From positions 1 through 12,135 of the forward strand of contig CAUABY010000039.1 of NCBI GenBank assembly GCA_958427375.1: a DNA stretch of 12,135 nt. Reading direction: 5' to 3'. Origin of the DNA: an uncultured Eubacteriales bacterium (GTDB lineage Bacteria > Bacillota > Clostridia > Oscillospirales > Oscillospiraceae). The first letter of the stretch is position 1, and every line of letters begins with the position of its first letter. The notes under the pieces were generated by a model. The model saw nothing but the letters and a program-made list of their open reading frames with translations. It searched no databases and was not told the origin of the DNA. Both the position numbers and the translations under genes were made by a program. Of this stretch, positions 1-6,366 are shown piece by piece.

Positions 1-1281
1 GATTTTGAGGACATGGGCGCGCTCGTGCGGCAGGCATACGCCGGGAAGTTTGACAATGAGCGCCTCGCCCCGCTCGTCGACTGCGGCGAGGTACATATTA
101 TGGAGCTTTTCCACGGGCCGACGAGTGCATTTAAAGACGTTGCGCTCTCCATGCTGCCCCAGCTTGTGACGAAAGCGCGCGAGCAGCTTGGCATCAGCGA
201 GGATGTTGTCATCCTCACCGCGACCTCTGGCGACACTGGCAAGGCCGCGCTGGAGGGCTTTCACGATGTACCGGGCACGGGGATAATCGTATTCTACCCG
301 GACGGCGGCGTGTCCCCCGTGCAGCGCGCGCAGATGATAACGCAGGTGGGCGCAAACGTGCGCGTGTGCGCCGTGCGCGGCAATTTTGATGACTGCCAGC
401 GCGGCGTAAAGGCGGCGTTCTCCGCCCTCGGCACCAAGGCCATGGGCAGGCTTCTGAGCTCGGCAAACTCTATCAACATCGGCCGCCTCGCCCCGCAGGT
501 CATCTACTATTTCTCCGCCTATGCCCAGCTCATTGCCGACGGCAGCATCAAGCGCGGAGAGCGCGTGGATTTCATCGTGCCCACCGGCAACTTCGGCGAC
601 ATATTGGCGGGCTATTATGCGCGGCTCATGGGTCTGCCCGTTGGGCAGCTGGTGTGCGCGGCAAACGAGAACTGCGTACTGCGCGATTTTATACAAAGCG
701 GCACATATGACGCGCGCCGCCCCTTTGTGCGCACGAGCTCCCCGTCGATGGACATCCTCGTCTCCTCCAATCTGGAGCGGCTTTTGTACTTCGCCTCCGG
801 GCGGGACACCGCCGCCGTTCGCCGCTGGATGGAGGAGCTGCAAACCAATGGCAGATACAGCGTGGACGCCTACACGCAGGCTAAAATACTTGAGGTATTC
901 TCCGCCGGCAGTGCCGATGAGGCCGCGACGCGCGCGGCCATCGCGGAGCTCTACTACGCCTGCGACTATCTCATGGACCCGCACACCGCCGTGGCCTACT
1001 CGGTGTTCAAGGACTACAAAAAGAGCGACGAATACACGGGCAACCGCTGTGTGGTGCTCTCCACCGCCTCACCTTTTAAGTTCCCGACGGTGGTGCTGGA
1101 GGCTATCGGCGGCAACATGAGCGGGGACGAGTTTACGCAGATGGAGGAGCTGTCCCGCATGACGGGGCGCGCCATTCCGAAAAATCTGGCCGCACTGCCC
1201 GGCATGGCGGAAGCACACAACTGCATTATAGAAAAAGACGGCATACTTGAGTATGTCAAAAATGCGCTTGGGGAGGGCTGA
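1..1281 (+). CDS. thrC: Threonine synthase, 5' end cut off by the window
   Basis: This is the PLP enzyme that converts O-phosphohomoserine to threonine, the last step of threonine synthesis in the cytoplasm. The reading frame is open from the first base, so the ATG at 13 is internal. About 426 codons are present; long-form threonine synthases have roughly 490 residues, so some 70 N-terminal residues lie upstream. The PLP-lysine motif FHGPTSAFKD is visible (Lys about codon 45 of the fragment), followed by the TATSGDTGKAA phosphate-binding motif and a PTGNFGD motif that is typical of the family. The gene ends with TGA three bases before the homoserine kinase start, and the end of this gene supplies the Shine-Dalgarno of the next, so the two are one operon. 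Identification is firm; the promoter is outside the window. Confidence 0.96.
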   Translation, partial: DFEDMGALVRQAYAGKFDNERLAPLVDCGEVHIMELFHGPTSAFKDVALSMLPQLVTKAREQLGISEDVVILTATSGDTGKAALEGFHDVPGTGIIVFYPDGGVSPVQRAQMITQVGANVRVCAVRGNFDDCQRGVKAAFSALGTKAMGRLLSSANSINIGRLAPQVIYYFSAYAQLIADGSIKRGERVDFIVPTGNFGDILAGYYARLMGLPVGQLVCAANENCVLRDFIQSGTYDARRPFVRTSSPSMDILVSSNLERLLYFASGRDTAAVRRWMEELQTNGRYSVDAYTQAKILEVFSAGSADEAATRAAIAELYYACDYLMDPHTAVAYSVFKDYKKSDEYTGNRCVVLSTASPFKFPTVVLEAIGGNMSGDEFTQMEELSRMTGRAIPKNLAALPGMAEAHNCIIEKDGILEYVKNALGEG

Positions 1282-1284
1282 AAT

Positions 1285-2163
1285 ATGAAAATTCGTGTCC
1301 CGGCAAGCTCGGCAAATCTCGGTCCGGGCTTTGACTGCTTCGGCATCGCGTGGCAGCTCTACAACGAGCTGGAATTTGAAGTTGGCGGCACGGGGCTTGA
1401 TGTCTCAGGCTGTGACAAGAAGTACTGCAACGAAAACAACCTCGCCTTTCGTGCGTATGACGCGGTGCTGCGGCGCTTCGGCCTTGCGCATGATTCACTG
1501 CACATCCGCTTTCTGACCTCGGACATACCCATCTCGCGCGGGCTTGGCTCGTCCTCGGCACTGCTCGTGGCCGGAGTGATGGCCGCAAACGGCCTGCACG
1601 GGCTTGGCATGAGCCGAGAGGAGCTGCTGGACATTGCCACCGCGCTTGAGGGGCACCCGGACAACGTCGCCCCCGCGCTCTTCGGCGGGCTTACGGTGTC
1701 GGCCACGGAGGCCGGGAGGCCTATCTCGGTACACTTCCCGCTCAGTGACAAACTGCACTTCACGGCGCTCGTGCCGCCCTTTGAGCTGTCCACGGAGAAA
1801 GCGCGCAAGGTGCTGCCGCACGAGGTTCCACGCGCGGACGCGATTTTCAACGTGTCCCGCTCGGCACTCTTACTAAACGCGCTCGGCAGCGGGGATTTGA
1901 AGCTTCTGCGCACGGCTATGGCTGACCGGCTGCACGAGCCCTACCGCATACCGCTGATTGATGGCTTTGACATTGCGCGCGGCCTTGCCTACAAGTGCGG
2001 CGCGGACGCGCTGTGCATATCCGGCGCGGGGTCAACAGTTTTGTGCGTGAGCGCGCTTTCTGATTTTGCCGAGCGCATAGAGCCCGACCTCATCACCGCC
2101 TTGCCCGGCTGGCAGGCGGTTGAGCTTGCACCCGATTACACCGGCGCTGTTGTAGAGGAGTAA
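1285..2163 (+). CDS. thrB: Homoserine kinase
   Basis: This GHMP-family kinase phosphorylates homoserine with ATP to give O-phosphohomoserine, the substrate of the threonine synthase encoded just upstream. The 292-residue length is normal for the family. The N-terminus has the typical VPASSANLGPGFD motif (residues 5-17), the ATP-binding GHMP loop PISRGLGSSSA lies at about 82-92, EGHPDNVAPALFGG follows, and the C-terminal SGAGST motif is near residue 250. The ATG at 1285 is preceded by GGGGAGGG inside the end of thrC, giving tight coupling. The last 28 bases (2136-2163) overlap, tail to tail, the 3' end of the YxeA-family gene on the other strand. No terminator is visible after the stop. Confidence 0.96.
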   Translation: MKIRVPASSANLGPGFDCFGIAWQLYNELEFEVGGTGLDVSGCDKKYCNENNLAFRAYDAVLRRFGLAHDSLHIRFLTSDIPISRGLGSSSALLVAGVMAANGLHGLGMSREELLDIATALEGHPDNVAPALFGGLTVSATEAGRPISVHFPLSDKLHFTALVPPFELSTEKARKVLPHEVPRADAIFNVSRSALLLNALGSGDLKLLRTAMADRLHEPYRIPLIDGFDIARGLAYKCGADALCISGAGSTVLCVSALSDFAERIEPDLITALPGWQAVELAPDYTGAVVEE

Positions 2164-2528
2164 TAGTCCGGATATTTTGCTTTCACCGTCTCCGGGAGCT
2201 CGTCAAATGTAATCTCCGCCCAGCTGACAACGCCGCGCAGCGGCGCGAGCCGCAGACGGATAAAGGCGCCCTCTTTAAGCTCCCGCTCCGCGCCGAAAGC
2301 ACATTCCCGCTCCCCTCCCTCTTCGCTGTACGAGGGCAGGGAGTATAAGTACGGCAGTGCGCCTTTGAAATCAATTATTCCGCCGCGCGCTTCGTTCTTT
2401 TCAAGCTTGCTGTTGTCTATCCGCGTGTAGTAATATACGCCGGAATCTGTGGGCGCAGAGCAAGCCACGCAGACACAGGCAAGCGCGAGGATAATGGCCG
2501 TGATTATAATTAATATTCCTTTTTTCAT
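2136..2528 (-). CDS. YxeA-family (DUF1093) secreted or lipid-anchored protein
   Basis: The product is a 130-residue exported protein of the YxeA/DUF1093 family, whose molecular role is not established. Residues 1-23 form a signal sequence (MKK, then a long hydrophobic run) with cysteines at 18, 20 and 23; Cys23 could be lipid-modified, but the lipobox is not ideal. The mature part has the family pattern: a YYYTRI strand near 32-37, YSLPSY at 62-67, ELKEGAFIRL near 83-92, and a VSWAEI...DELP ending near 112. I chose the ATG at 2528 over the one four codons upstream because it has GGAGATTAAT directly before it. That ribosome site lies in the stop region of the LanG-type permease gene, with one base between stop and start. 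In Bacillus subtilis yxeA closes the yxdJKLM peptide-response operon, which matches the position here. The 3' end overlaps thrB on the opposite strand by 28 bases. Confidence 0.82.
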   Translation of the reverse strand: MKKGILIIITAIILALACVCVACSAPTDSGVYYYTRIDNSKLEKNEARGGIIDFKGALPYLYSLPSYSEEGGERECAFGAERELKEGAFIRLRLAPLRGVVSWAEITFDELPETVKAKYPDYYSSTTAPV

Positions 2529-2529
2529 A

Positions 2530-3342
2530 TTAATCTCCATTAAGTTTTTTTCTGTGTCCAGCGCCCTTGCCGGTTTTGCGGCGGGGCGCTTTCATTTCCT
2601 TTCTTCTGCCGGATAGGGCGAGCAGCAGCGCGGTGCAAAGGAGCATGAGGCCGAGGCCGCCGAGCGCGAGCAGCATACTGCGCGCCGCGGTTTTGCCCAC
2701 ATAATCGCTCATATCAAAGCCCACCACAACCAGCGCCGCCGAAAACGGGTAGACGCTGGCGAGCACACCGTTTTTTAAAAACAATATGCTATAGCCCGCT
2801 AAAAACGCCAAAATCGAGCCGCCCAGATACGCCCTGCGCATCTGCCCGAAGAACAAAATGAGCGGCATGCAGACAATGTAGATTGTGAGCGCCGCCGCGG
2901 TTATCTGCGCGGCGCTTTTGAGGAAAAGCGGCACGCTCAGGCCGGGCAGGCCGGCGGCCAGGCCAGTTATCAGGCCGCAAACTGAACTGTACAGCCCGAA
3001 AACGAGCGCAATCAGCCCCATGAGCAGCAGCTTCGCGCCCAGAAGCTTCGGCATGGCCACGGGCACTGTCATAATATTTTTCAGCGTGTCGTCGGCACGC
3101 TCTCGGTCAATGAGCCAGCCGCCAATCATCACCAGCGAGATGGGCAGGAAGATTTGACTGTTGCCCCAGACGATATTCTCAAAAAGGTGCGCAAAACCAT
3201 AGTTCGGGTTCCGATACTCCGGCGCAACAATGAGCTGACTGCCGTACTGCGCCACAGGGCAGAGCGCGAGCGCCACAAAGCCCACAAGCAGTATCTGGCA
3301 GCGGCGCAGCTTCATAAACTCCGCTTTAAGTAAATTCAACAT
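2530..3342 (-). CDS. Lantibiotic-immunity type ABC transporter permease (LanG/MutG-like)
   Basis: This is the second membrane subunit of the LanFEG-type exporter, which is thought to expel lantibiotic-like peptides from the cytoplasmic membrane. The 270-residue product has about six hydrophobic segments: roughly 18-35, 65-80, 103-130, 143-165, 173-207 (probably two passes) and 225-244. It ends in a very basic cytoplasmic tail (246-268). The family-typical motif ADDTLKNIMTVPV (about 83-95) follows the second segment and has a close counterpart in the neighbouring permease, so the two are paralogues that probably form a heterodimer. The ATG at 3342 is preceded by GAGGAGGG with a good spacing. 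A GTG five codons upstream lies inside that ribosome site and is rejected. The gap to the upstream permease stop is 11 bases. Confidence 0.85.
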   Translation of the reverse strand: MLNLLKAEFMKLRRCQILLVGFVALALCPVAQYGSQLIVAPEYRNPNYGFAHLFENIVWGNSQIFLPISLVMIGGWLIDRERADDTLKNIMTVPVAMPKLLGAKLLLMGLIALVFGLYSSVCGLITGLAAGLPGLSVPLFLKSAAQITAAALTIYIVCMPLILFFGQMRRAYLGGSILAFLAGYSILFLKNGVLASVYPFSAALVVVGFDMSDYVGKTAARSMLLALGGLGLMLLCTALLLALSGRRKEMKAPRRKTGKGAGHRKKLNGD

Positions 3343-3353
3343 GCTATCCCTCC

Positions 3354-4148
3354 TCACACTTCCTGCCGTCGGTACACCAGCACTATGAGCGCGAGGAACA
3401 CGGCGGATTCGCCCGCGACGACGGCGAGCACCTGTCCCGCGCTGAGAAAATAGGGGCTGATGCGCTGCAAAAGCGCCGCCATCTCCGCGCCCGCGCCGCT
3501 GTGGTCAAAAAACTGGAAAAACCAGCGCATGGCCAGCGGGCCGGGCAGCAGCGTTCCGGCGTTGAAGCCAAAGGGCTGCATGATGAAAAAGTCACTCAGG
3601 GAAAAGATATAGTTGACAATGGTGTAGAAAAATGTAATAACCACCGACACGATGTAATTTTTGTTGAGGAAAACGAGCAGCATCACACAGGGCAGCGCCC
3701 CCGCCCACATGATGACCCCCTCCGCAAGGCCGACGAGGAAAAGCGGCCAGAAGCCCACAGGCCGCCAGCCTTGGATGAGCACAAGCAGCAAATCCGCAAG
3801 GCCGCCGAGCGCCATGAAGCCGAGGGCGAAGATAAGCAGCACCAGCATTTTGGAGAGCACCAGCTTTACCCGGCTGACAGGCACGGTCAAAAGATTTTTC
3901 AGCGTGTCATAGTCCAGCTCTTCAAAGAGGAGCTTTGCGGCCATGATGACGATGTACGGCATCAGCAAAAGGTTCGCGCCGAGCTGAAAAAGGCTGGACA
4001 TGAGGTTGCCCAGCGCGTCCGCGTCCGTGCCCGCGGTGGGGAAAAACACGGCGTCGGCAAGCGGCATCAGCACTGCCAGCAGCAGGGAGAGATAGATTAG
4101 CGGCTTGCGCTTCATTTTCCGGAACTCACAGGCGACAAGTTTAAGCAA
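3354..4148 (-). CDS. Lantibiotic-immunity type ABC transporter permease (LanE/MutE-like)
   Basis: This is the first membrane subunit of the LanFEG-type transporter. The 264-residue protein has about six membrane segments: 17-36, 52-73, 99-126, 133-160, 165-187 and 233-259. The TLKNLLTVPVSR motif (82-93) follows segment two and is shared with the LanG-type partner. The start is a TTG at 4148: it gives the typical N-terminus of the family (a short amphipathic stretch with EFRKMKR), and GAGGG lies just upstream. The first in-frame ATG would remove 11 conserved-looking residues. The start overlaps the last 8 bases of the ATPase gene, so translation is probably coupled. Assignment to LanE rather than LanG rests on gene order and general resemblance, not on a search. 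Confidence 0.84.
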   Translation of the reverse strand: MLKLVACEFRKMKRKPLIYLSLLLAVLMPLADAVFFPTAGTDADALGNLMSSLFQLGANLLLMPYIVIMAAKLLFEELDYDTLKNLLTVPVSRVKLVLSKMLVLLIFALGFMALGGLADLLLVLIQGWRPVGFWPLFLVGLAEGVIMWAGALPCVMLLVFLNKNYIVSVVITFFYTIVNYIFSLSDFFIMQPFGFNAGTLLPGPLAMRWFFQFFDHSGAGAEMAALLQRISPYFLSAGQVLAVVAGESAVFLALIVLVYRRQEV

Positions 4149-5064
4149 TGCCCTCGCCCCCTGTCACGCGTTTGAAGTAGTCCTCAAGGCTCTCCTCGCA
4201 GGTGTGGGCTTCCGACACCTCAAGGCCGTTTTCCACAAAGGCCGTCACAATCCTGCCCACCGAAAGGTCGAGATTATATAGGCGCAGGTTGCGGTCGTCC
4301 TGTATGCTGAAGCGGCTCTCGTTGAAGCCGCGCTCCAAGATTCGCGCCGCCTGCGCGGTATCGGACACGGTGAAGCGGATATGGCGGCTGCTCTTCGCCT
4401 CAAGCTCGGCAAGACTCTCCTCCTCCAAGAGCACTCCGTGGTCGATGATGCCGATATCGTCCGCCAAGAGCGCAATCTCCGAGAGAATGTGGCTGGAAAT
4501 GAGGATGGTTTTGCCGCGCGAGACCGAGAGCTCGCGGATAAAGGCGCGCACCTCCGCAATGCCGATGGGGTCAAGACCGTTGATTGGTTCGTCCAGAATC
4601 AAAAGCTCCGGGTCGTGCATGACGGCGAGGGCAATGGCAAGGCGCTGCTTCATGCCAAGCGAGTATTGCGAAAACTGCTTTTTGTCCTTATACGGCAGGC
4701 CGACCAGCTCCAAGGCGTCCTGTATGGCGTGGCGGCTGGGCACGCCGCGCAGTGTGGCAAAGATGCGCAGATTCTCCGTCGCGGTCAGATTCGGGTAAAA
4801 GCCTGGCGCTTCAATCAGGCTGCCTATGCGGGGCAGGAGCTTTTTCTCATTGCCGTGCAGCGGCTCGCCCCACAGCCGCACATCCCCGGCGCTGGGCTGG
4901 GTCAGGCTGAGCAGCATCTTCATTGTAGTCGTTTTGCCCGCGCCGTTTCTGCCGAGCAGCCCGTATATGCGCCCCTTGCGCACGTGGATATTCAACGCGT
5001 TTACGCTTTTCTGCGCGCCGTACTGCTTCGTCAGATTTTTTGTTTCGATAATGTAGTCATTCAT
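4141..5064 (-). CDS. Lantibiotic-immunity type ABC transporter ATPase (LanF/CprA-like)
   Basis: This 307-residue cytoplasmic ATPase powers the two permeases encoded downstream. Walker A is GRNGAGKTT (38-46), the signature is YSLGMKQR (134-141), Walker B with the catalytic Glu is LLILDEP (Glu159), the D-loop is NGLDP and the switch His is 192 (ISSH). The position of the usual Q-loop Gln holds Glu85 in IEAPGFYPNLT. This E-loop is a known feature of LanF-type ATPases and supports a lantibiotic-immunity assignment over a generic exporter. The C-terminal 80 or so residues form the accessory domain common in this group. The ATG at 5064 has GGAG six bases upstream; an open extension of 40 codons further upstream runs through the leader ORF in another frame and has no domain content. 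The start overlaps the leader ORF stop (ATGA), and the stop overlaps the next permease. Confidence 0.92.
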   Translation of the reverse strand: MNDYIIETKNLTKQYGAQKSVNALNIHVRKGRIYGLLGRNGAGKTTTMKMLLSLTQPSAGDVRLWGEPLHGNEKKLLPRIGSLIEAPGFYPNLTATENLRIFATLRGVPSRHAIQDALELVGLPYKDKKQFSQYSLGMKQRLAIALAVMHDPELLILDEPINGLDPIGIAEVRAFIRELSVSRGKTILISSHILSEIALLADDIGIIDHGVLLEEESLAELEAKSSRHIRFTVSDTAQAARILERGFNESRFSIQDDRNLRLYNLDLSVGRIVTAFVENGLEVSEAHTCEESLEDYFKRVTGGEGIA

Positions 5065-5207
5065 GCTAATCTCCATCCTGCCGCACATCCAGAAACATCC
5101 GTTTGAGTAAAATCTCCATTTGCGGCGGAATGGAGATTTTTGGCACGTGTCGTGGTTGCCGCTCTGCGACGAGCGGCACGCCATTTTAATAATTTATCGT
5201 GATTCAT
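5061..5207 (-). CDS. Candidate 48-residue leader ORF coupled to the ABC operon
   Basis: This is a short reading frame of unknown function. It begins with ATG at 5207, seven bases after a near-perfect AAGGAGG, the strongest ribosome site in the locus. It lies about 20 bases downstream of the predicted transcription start and ends with TGA at 5063-5061, overlapping the LanF ATG as ATGA. The peptide starts MNHDKLLKWRAARRR, is rich in Arg and Ala, has a single Cys (41), and has neither a signal sequence nor a membrane segment. Two hairpins (5157-5178 and 5109-5140) are embedded in its coding sequence, which favours a regulatory leader or translational coupler over a functional protein. It could instead be a chance frame across a structured 5' leader, although the ribosome site and the stop/start overlap argue against that. 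No homologue is recognised. Confidence 0.5.
   Translation of the reverse strand: MNHDKLLKWRAARRRAATTTRAKNLHSAANGDFTQTDVSGCAAGWRLA
5109..5140 (-). promoter_or_regulatory. Perfect 12-bp hairpin in the ABC operon leader
   Basis: On the minus-strand transcript AAAATCTCCATT (5140-5129) pairs perfectly with AATGGAGATTTT (5120-5109) across an 8-base loop. The 3' arm contains ATGGAGATT, which is repeated exactly in the LanF ribosome site at 5076-5068. The 5' arm is therefore complementary to that ribosome site as well. It is not followed by a U-tract in the direction of transcription, so it is not an intrinsic terminator of this unit. A role in controlling LanF translation is inferred. Confidence 0.6.
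5157..5178 (-). promoter_or_regulatory. 8-bp GC-rich hairpin early in the leader ORF
   Basis: TGCCGCTC and GAGCGGCA form a perfect 8-bp stem around a 6-base loop, within codons 10-17 of the candidate leader ORF. It could slow a ribosome or be part of the alternative folding of the leader. It may also reflect only the Arg/Ala-rich coding content. Confidence 0.4.
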
Positions 5208-5234
5208 CACAACGCCTCCTTGTTTGACAAGGCT

Positions 5235-5243
5235 ATTGTAACA
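5235..5243 (-). promoter_or_regulatory. Extended -10 promoter of the leader-LanFEG-YxeA unit
   Basis: The minus strand carries TGTTACAAT (5243-5235), an extended -10 (TGn plus TACAAT). No recognisable -35 hexamer lies 16-18 bases upstream; that position is occupied by the tandem 11-bp repeats, as in activator-dependent promoters of the Pho type. The expected start is near 5228, giving a leader of about 20 bases before the small ORF. Confidence 0.65.
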
Positions 5244-5249
5244 GCCCAT

Positions 5250-5293
5250 GCTTGCATTAAGCTTGCCGCGGTCTTGCAATAAGCTTGCAATTG
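5250..5293 (-). promoter_or_regulatory. Four tandem 11-bp repeats, probable response-regulator operator
   Basis: Read on the plus strand, four units start at 5250, 5261, 5272 and 5283, each 11 bases, with the core CTTGC at the same place in every unit: GCTTGCATTAA, GCTTGCCGCGG, TCTTGCAATAA, GCTTGCAATTG. Units 1 and 3 differ at two positions. The 11-base period is the known geometry of direct-repeat sites for OmpR/PhoB-family regulators. The nearest core is about 10 bases from the -10 element, the same distance as a Pho box. The regulator encoded at 6367-7056 is the obvious candidate to bind here; that is an inference. Confidence 0.75.
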
Positions 5294-5305
5294 CCGGGCG
5301 GCTGT

Positions 5306-5431
5306 GCATGAGCGGAAATATTTTGCATCATCCATCTCTTTTCCGCGCAGATTTTCGTTCAGGCGCGAAAATGGTCGAAGGCTATACTTTGTGTATTGCC
5401 AAGGCCGTTGACAAAGCATGAGCGGAAATAT
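5306..5431. repeat. Pair of identical 16-bp direct repeats between kinase and ABC genes
   Basis: GCATGAGCGGAAATAT occurs at 5306-5321 and again, without mismatch, at 5416-5431, 110 bases apart. Both lie in the non-coding stretch after the kinase stop at 5442. Between them are an inverted repeat ATTTTCG/CGAAAAT (5351-5372) and an imperfect palindrome at 5380-5400. No ORF or clear terminator accounts for the segment. The repeats may be protein-binding sites or the trace of a local duplication. Confidence 0.6.
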
Positions 5432-5441
5432 GCCGGAAAAA

Positions 5442-6359
5442 CTATTCAGATAATGGGAAAGTAATTGTAAAACTCGTGCCCTCGCCGTATACGCTCTCCG
5501 CGCACACAGTGCCGCCGAGCCTGGTGACGAGCTGGCGCACGATGGAAAGGCCAAGCCCGCTCCCCTTTTCGGCGCGTCCCTTGTCGCATTTATAGAGCCG
5601 CTCAAAGATGTGCTTCAAGTCCTCTTTATCTATGCCCACGCCGTTGTCAGCTATGACAAGCCGCATCTGCCCAGCCTGCTTGGAGAGGCTGATTGTCAGC
5701 TCGTCCGCGTGGCTGTGCGCCGCCGCATTTTGCAGGATGTTGTTTATAATGCGGGAGTAGGCGTCCGCGTCCAGCGCGGCGCGAATGGGCGCGTCCGGGA
5801 TATTGACGCTGTAGTCGATTCCCTTGTCCTCAAGCACCGGTATCCAGTCTATGAGTATGTCCCGCGTCAGCTCCCCGGCCTCAAGCGGCGTTATGCTCAG
5901 CGCGAATTCGTCAGAATTGAGTTTGAACCAGTCAAACAGGAGGTCAATGTACTCTTTCAAATCGTGCGCCTTGCGCCGGGCGGTCTCAATGTAATCATCG
6001 CGCTCGCGCCCGGTGACTATGCCCTTGTGCGCCGCGTCGAGGTAGCCGATGAGCGTGGTGAGCGGTGTGCGCACATCGTGCGAAAGGCTCGTCATGAGCT
6101 GGCGGTTTGTCTCGTCTGTCCGGCGCAGGGCGGCAAGCTGCTCCTCATACGAGAGCACAACGCCGTTTATCGCATAGGCGAGCGGCGCGGTAAGCTCGTT
6201 CGCGGCGGAGAGGATGCGCCGGTTGCCGTTGCCGCACTTCACGTCATCAAGCGCCTGTGCCATCTCGCTTATCTGCCTTTTCACCCGCCATATGGTGCTG
6301 ACTGTGTGCGCCGCGGCGAGCAGCGCGAGCGCGAGCGATATAAATGCCAAAATCTCCAT
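5442..6359 (-). CDS. Sensor histidine kinase with a single N-terminal membrane segment
   Basis: This 305-residue kinase autophosphorylates on a His and passes the phosphate to the regulator encoded just upstream. A single hydrophobic segment (about 3-23) is followed by a cytoplasmic linker, the H-box LMTSLSHDVRTPLT with His94, the N-box ILQNAAAHS (Asn211), the ADNGVG box (about 237-242), the F-box IFERLYKCD and the GSGLGLSI box (about 267-273). There is no extracellular sensing domain, and I see no second membrane helix. The size and build match kinases found beside lantibiotic-immunity transporters. The ATG at 6359 lies seven bases after the regulator stop and has GAGG just upstream, so the two genes are co-transcribed. 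The stop at 5444-5442 is followed by a long gap holding the promoter of the ABC unit. Confidence 0.92.
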   Translation of the reverse strand: MEILAFISLALALLAAAHTVSTIWRVKRQISEMAQALDDVKCGNGNRRILSAANELTAPLAYAINGVVLSYEEQLAALRRTDETNRQLMTSLSHDVRTPLTTLIGYLDAAHKGIVTGRERDDYIETARRKAHDLKEYIDLLFDWFKLNSDEFALSITPLEAGELTRDILIDWIPVLEDKGIDYSVNIPDAPIRAALDADAYSRIINNILQNAAAHSHADELTISLSKQAGQMRLVIADNGVGIDKEDLKHIFERLYKCDKGRAEKGSGLGLSIVRQLVTRLGGTVCAESVYGEGTSFTITFPLSE

Positions 6360-6366
6360 GCGCGCC

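Noticed and set aside
13..1281. ATG at 13 as the start of threonine synthase
   Set aside because: The frame is open to the first base of the window and the family has about 70 more N-terminal residues, so this Met is internal.
2095..2120. Inverted repeat near the end of thrB as a terminator for the ABC operon
   Set aside because: The stem has a bulge, lies inside coding sequence and has no T-tract on the minus strand.
5109..5140. 12-bp hairpin as an intrinsic terminator
   Set aside because: Its stem is AT-rich and no U-tract follows on the minus-strand transcript. The short T-run on the plus strand has no plus-strand gene upstream to terminate.
5065..5184. 40-codon N-terminal extension of the LanF ATPase
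   Set aside because: It has no domain content or ribosome site, while the ATG at 5064 has both a ribosome site and the normal family N-terminus right after it.
5061..5207. Leader ORF as a lantibiotic precursor peptide
   Set aside because: It has only one Cys, no recognisable leader motif or double-Gly site, and no LanB, LanC, LanM or protease gene nearby.
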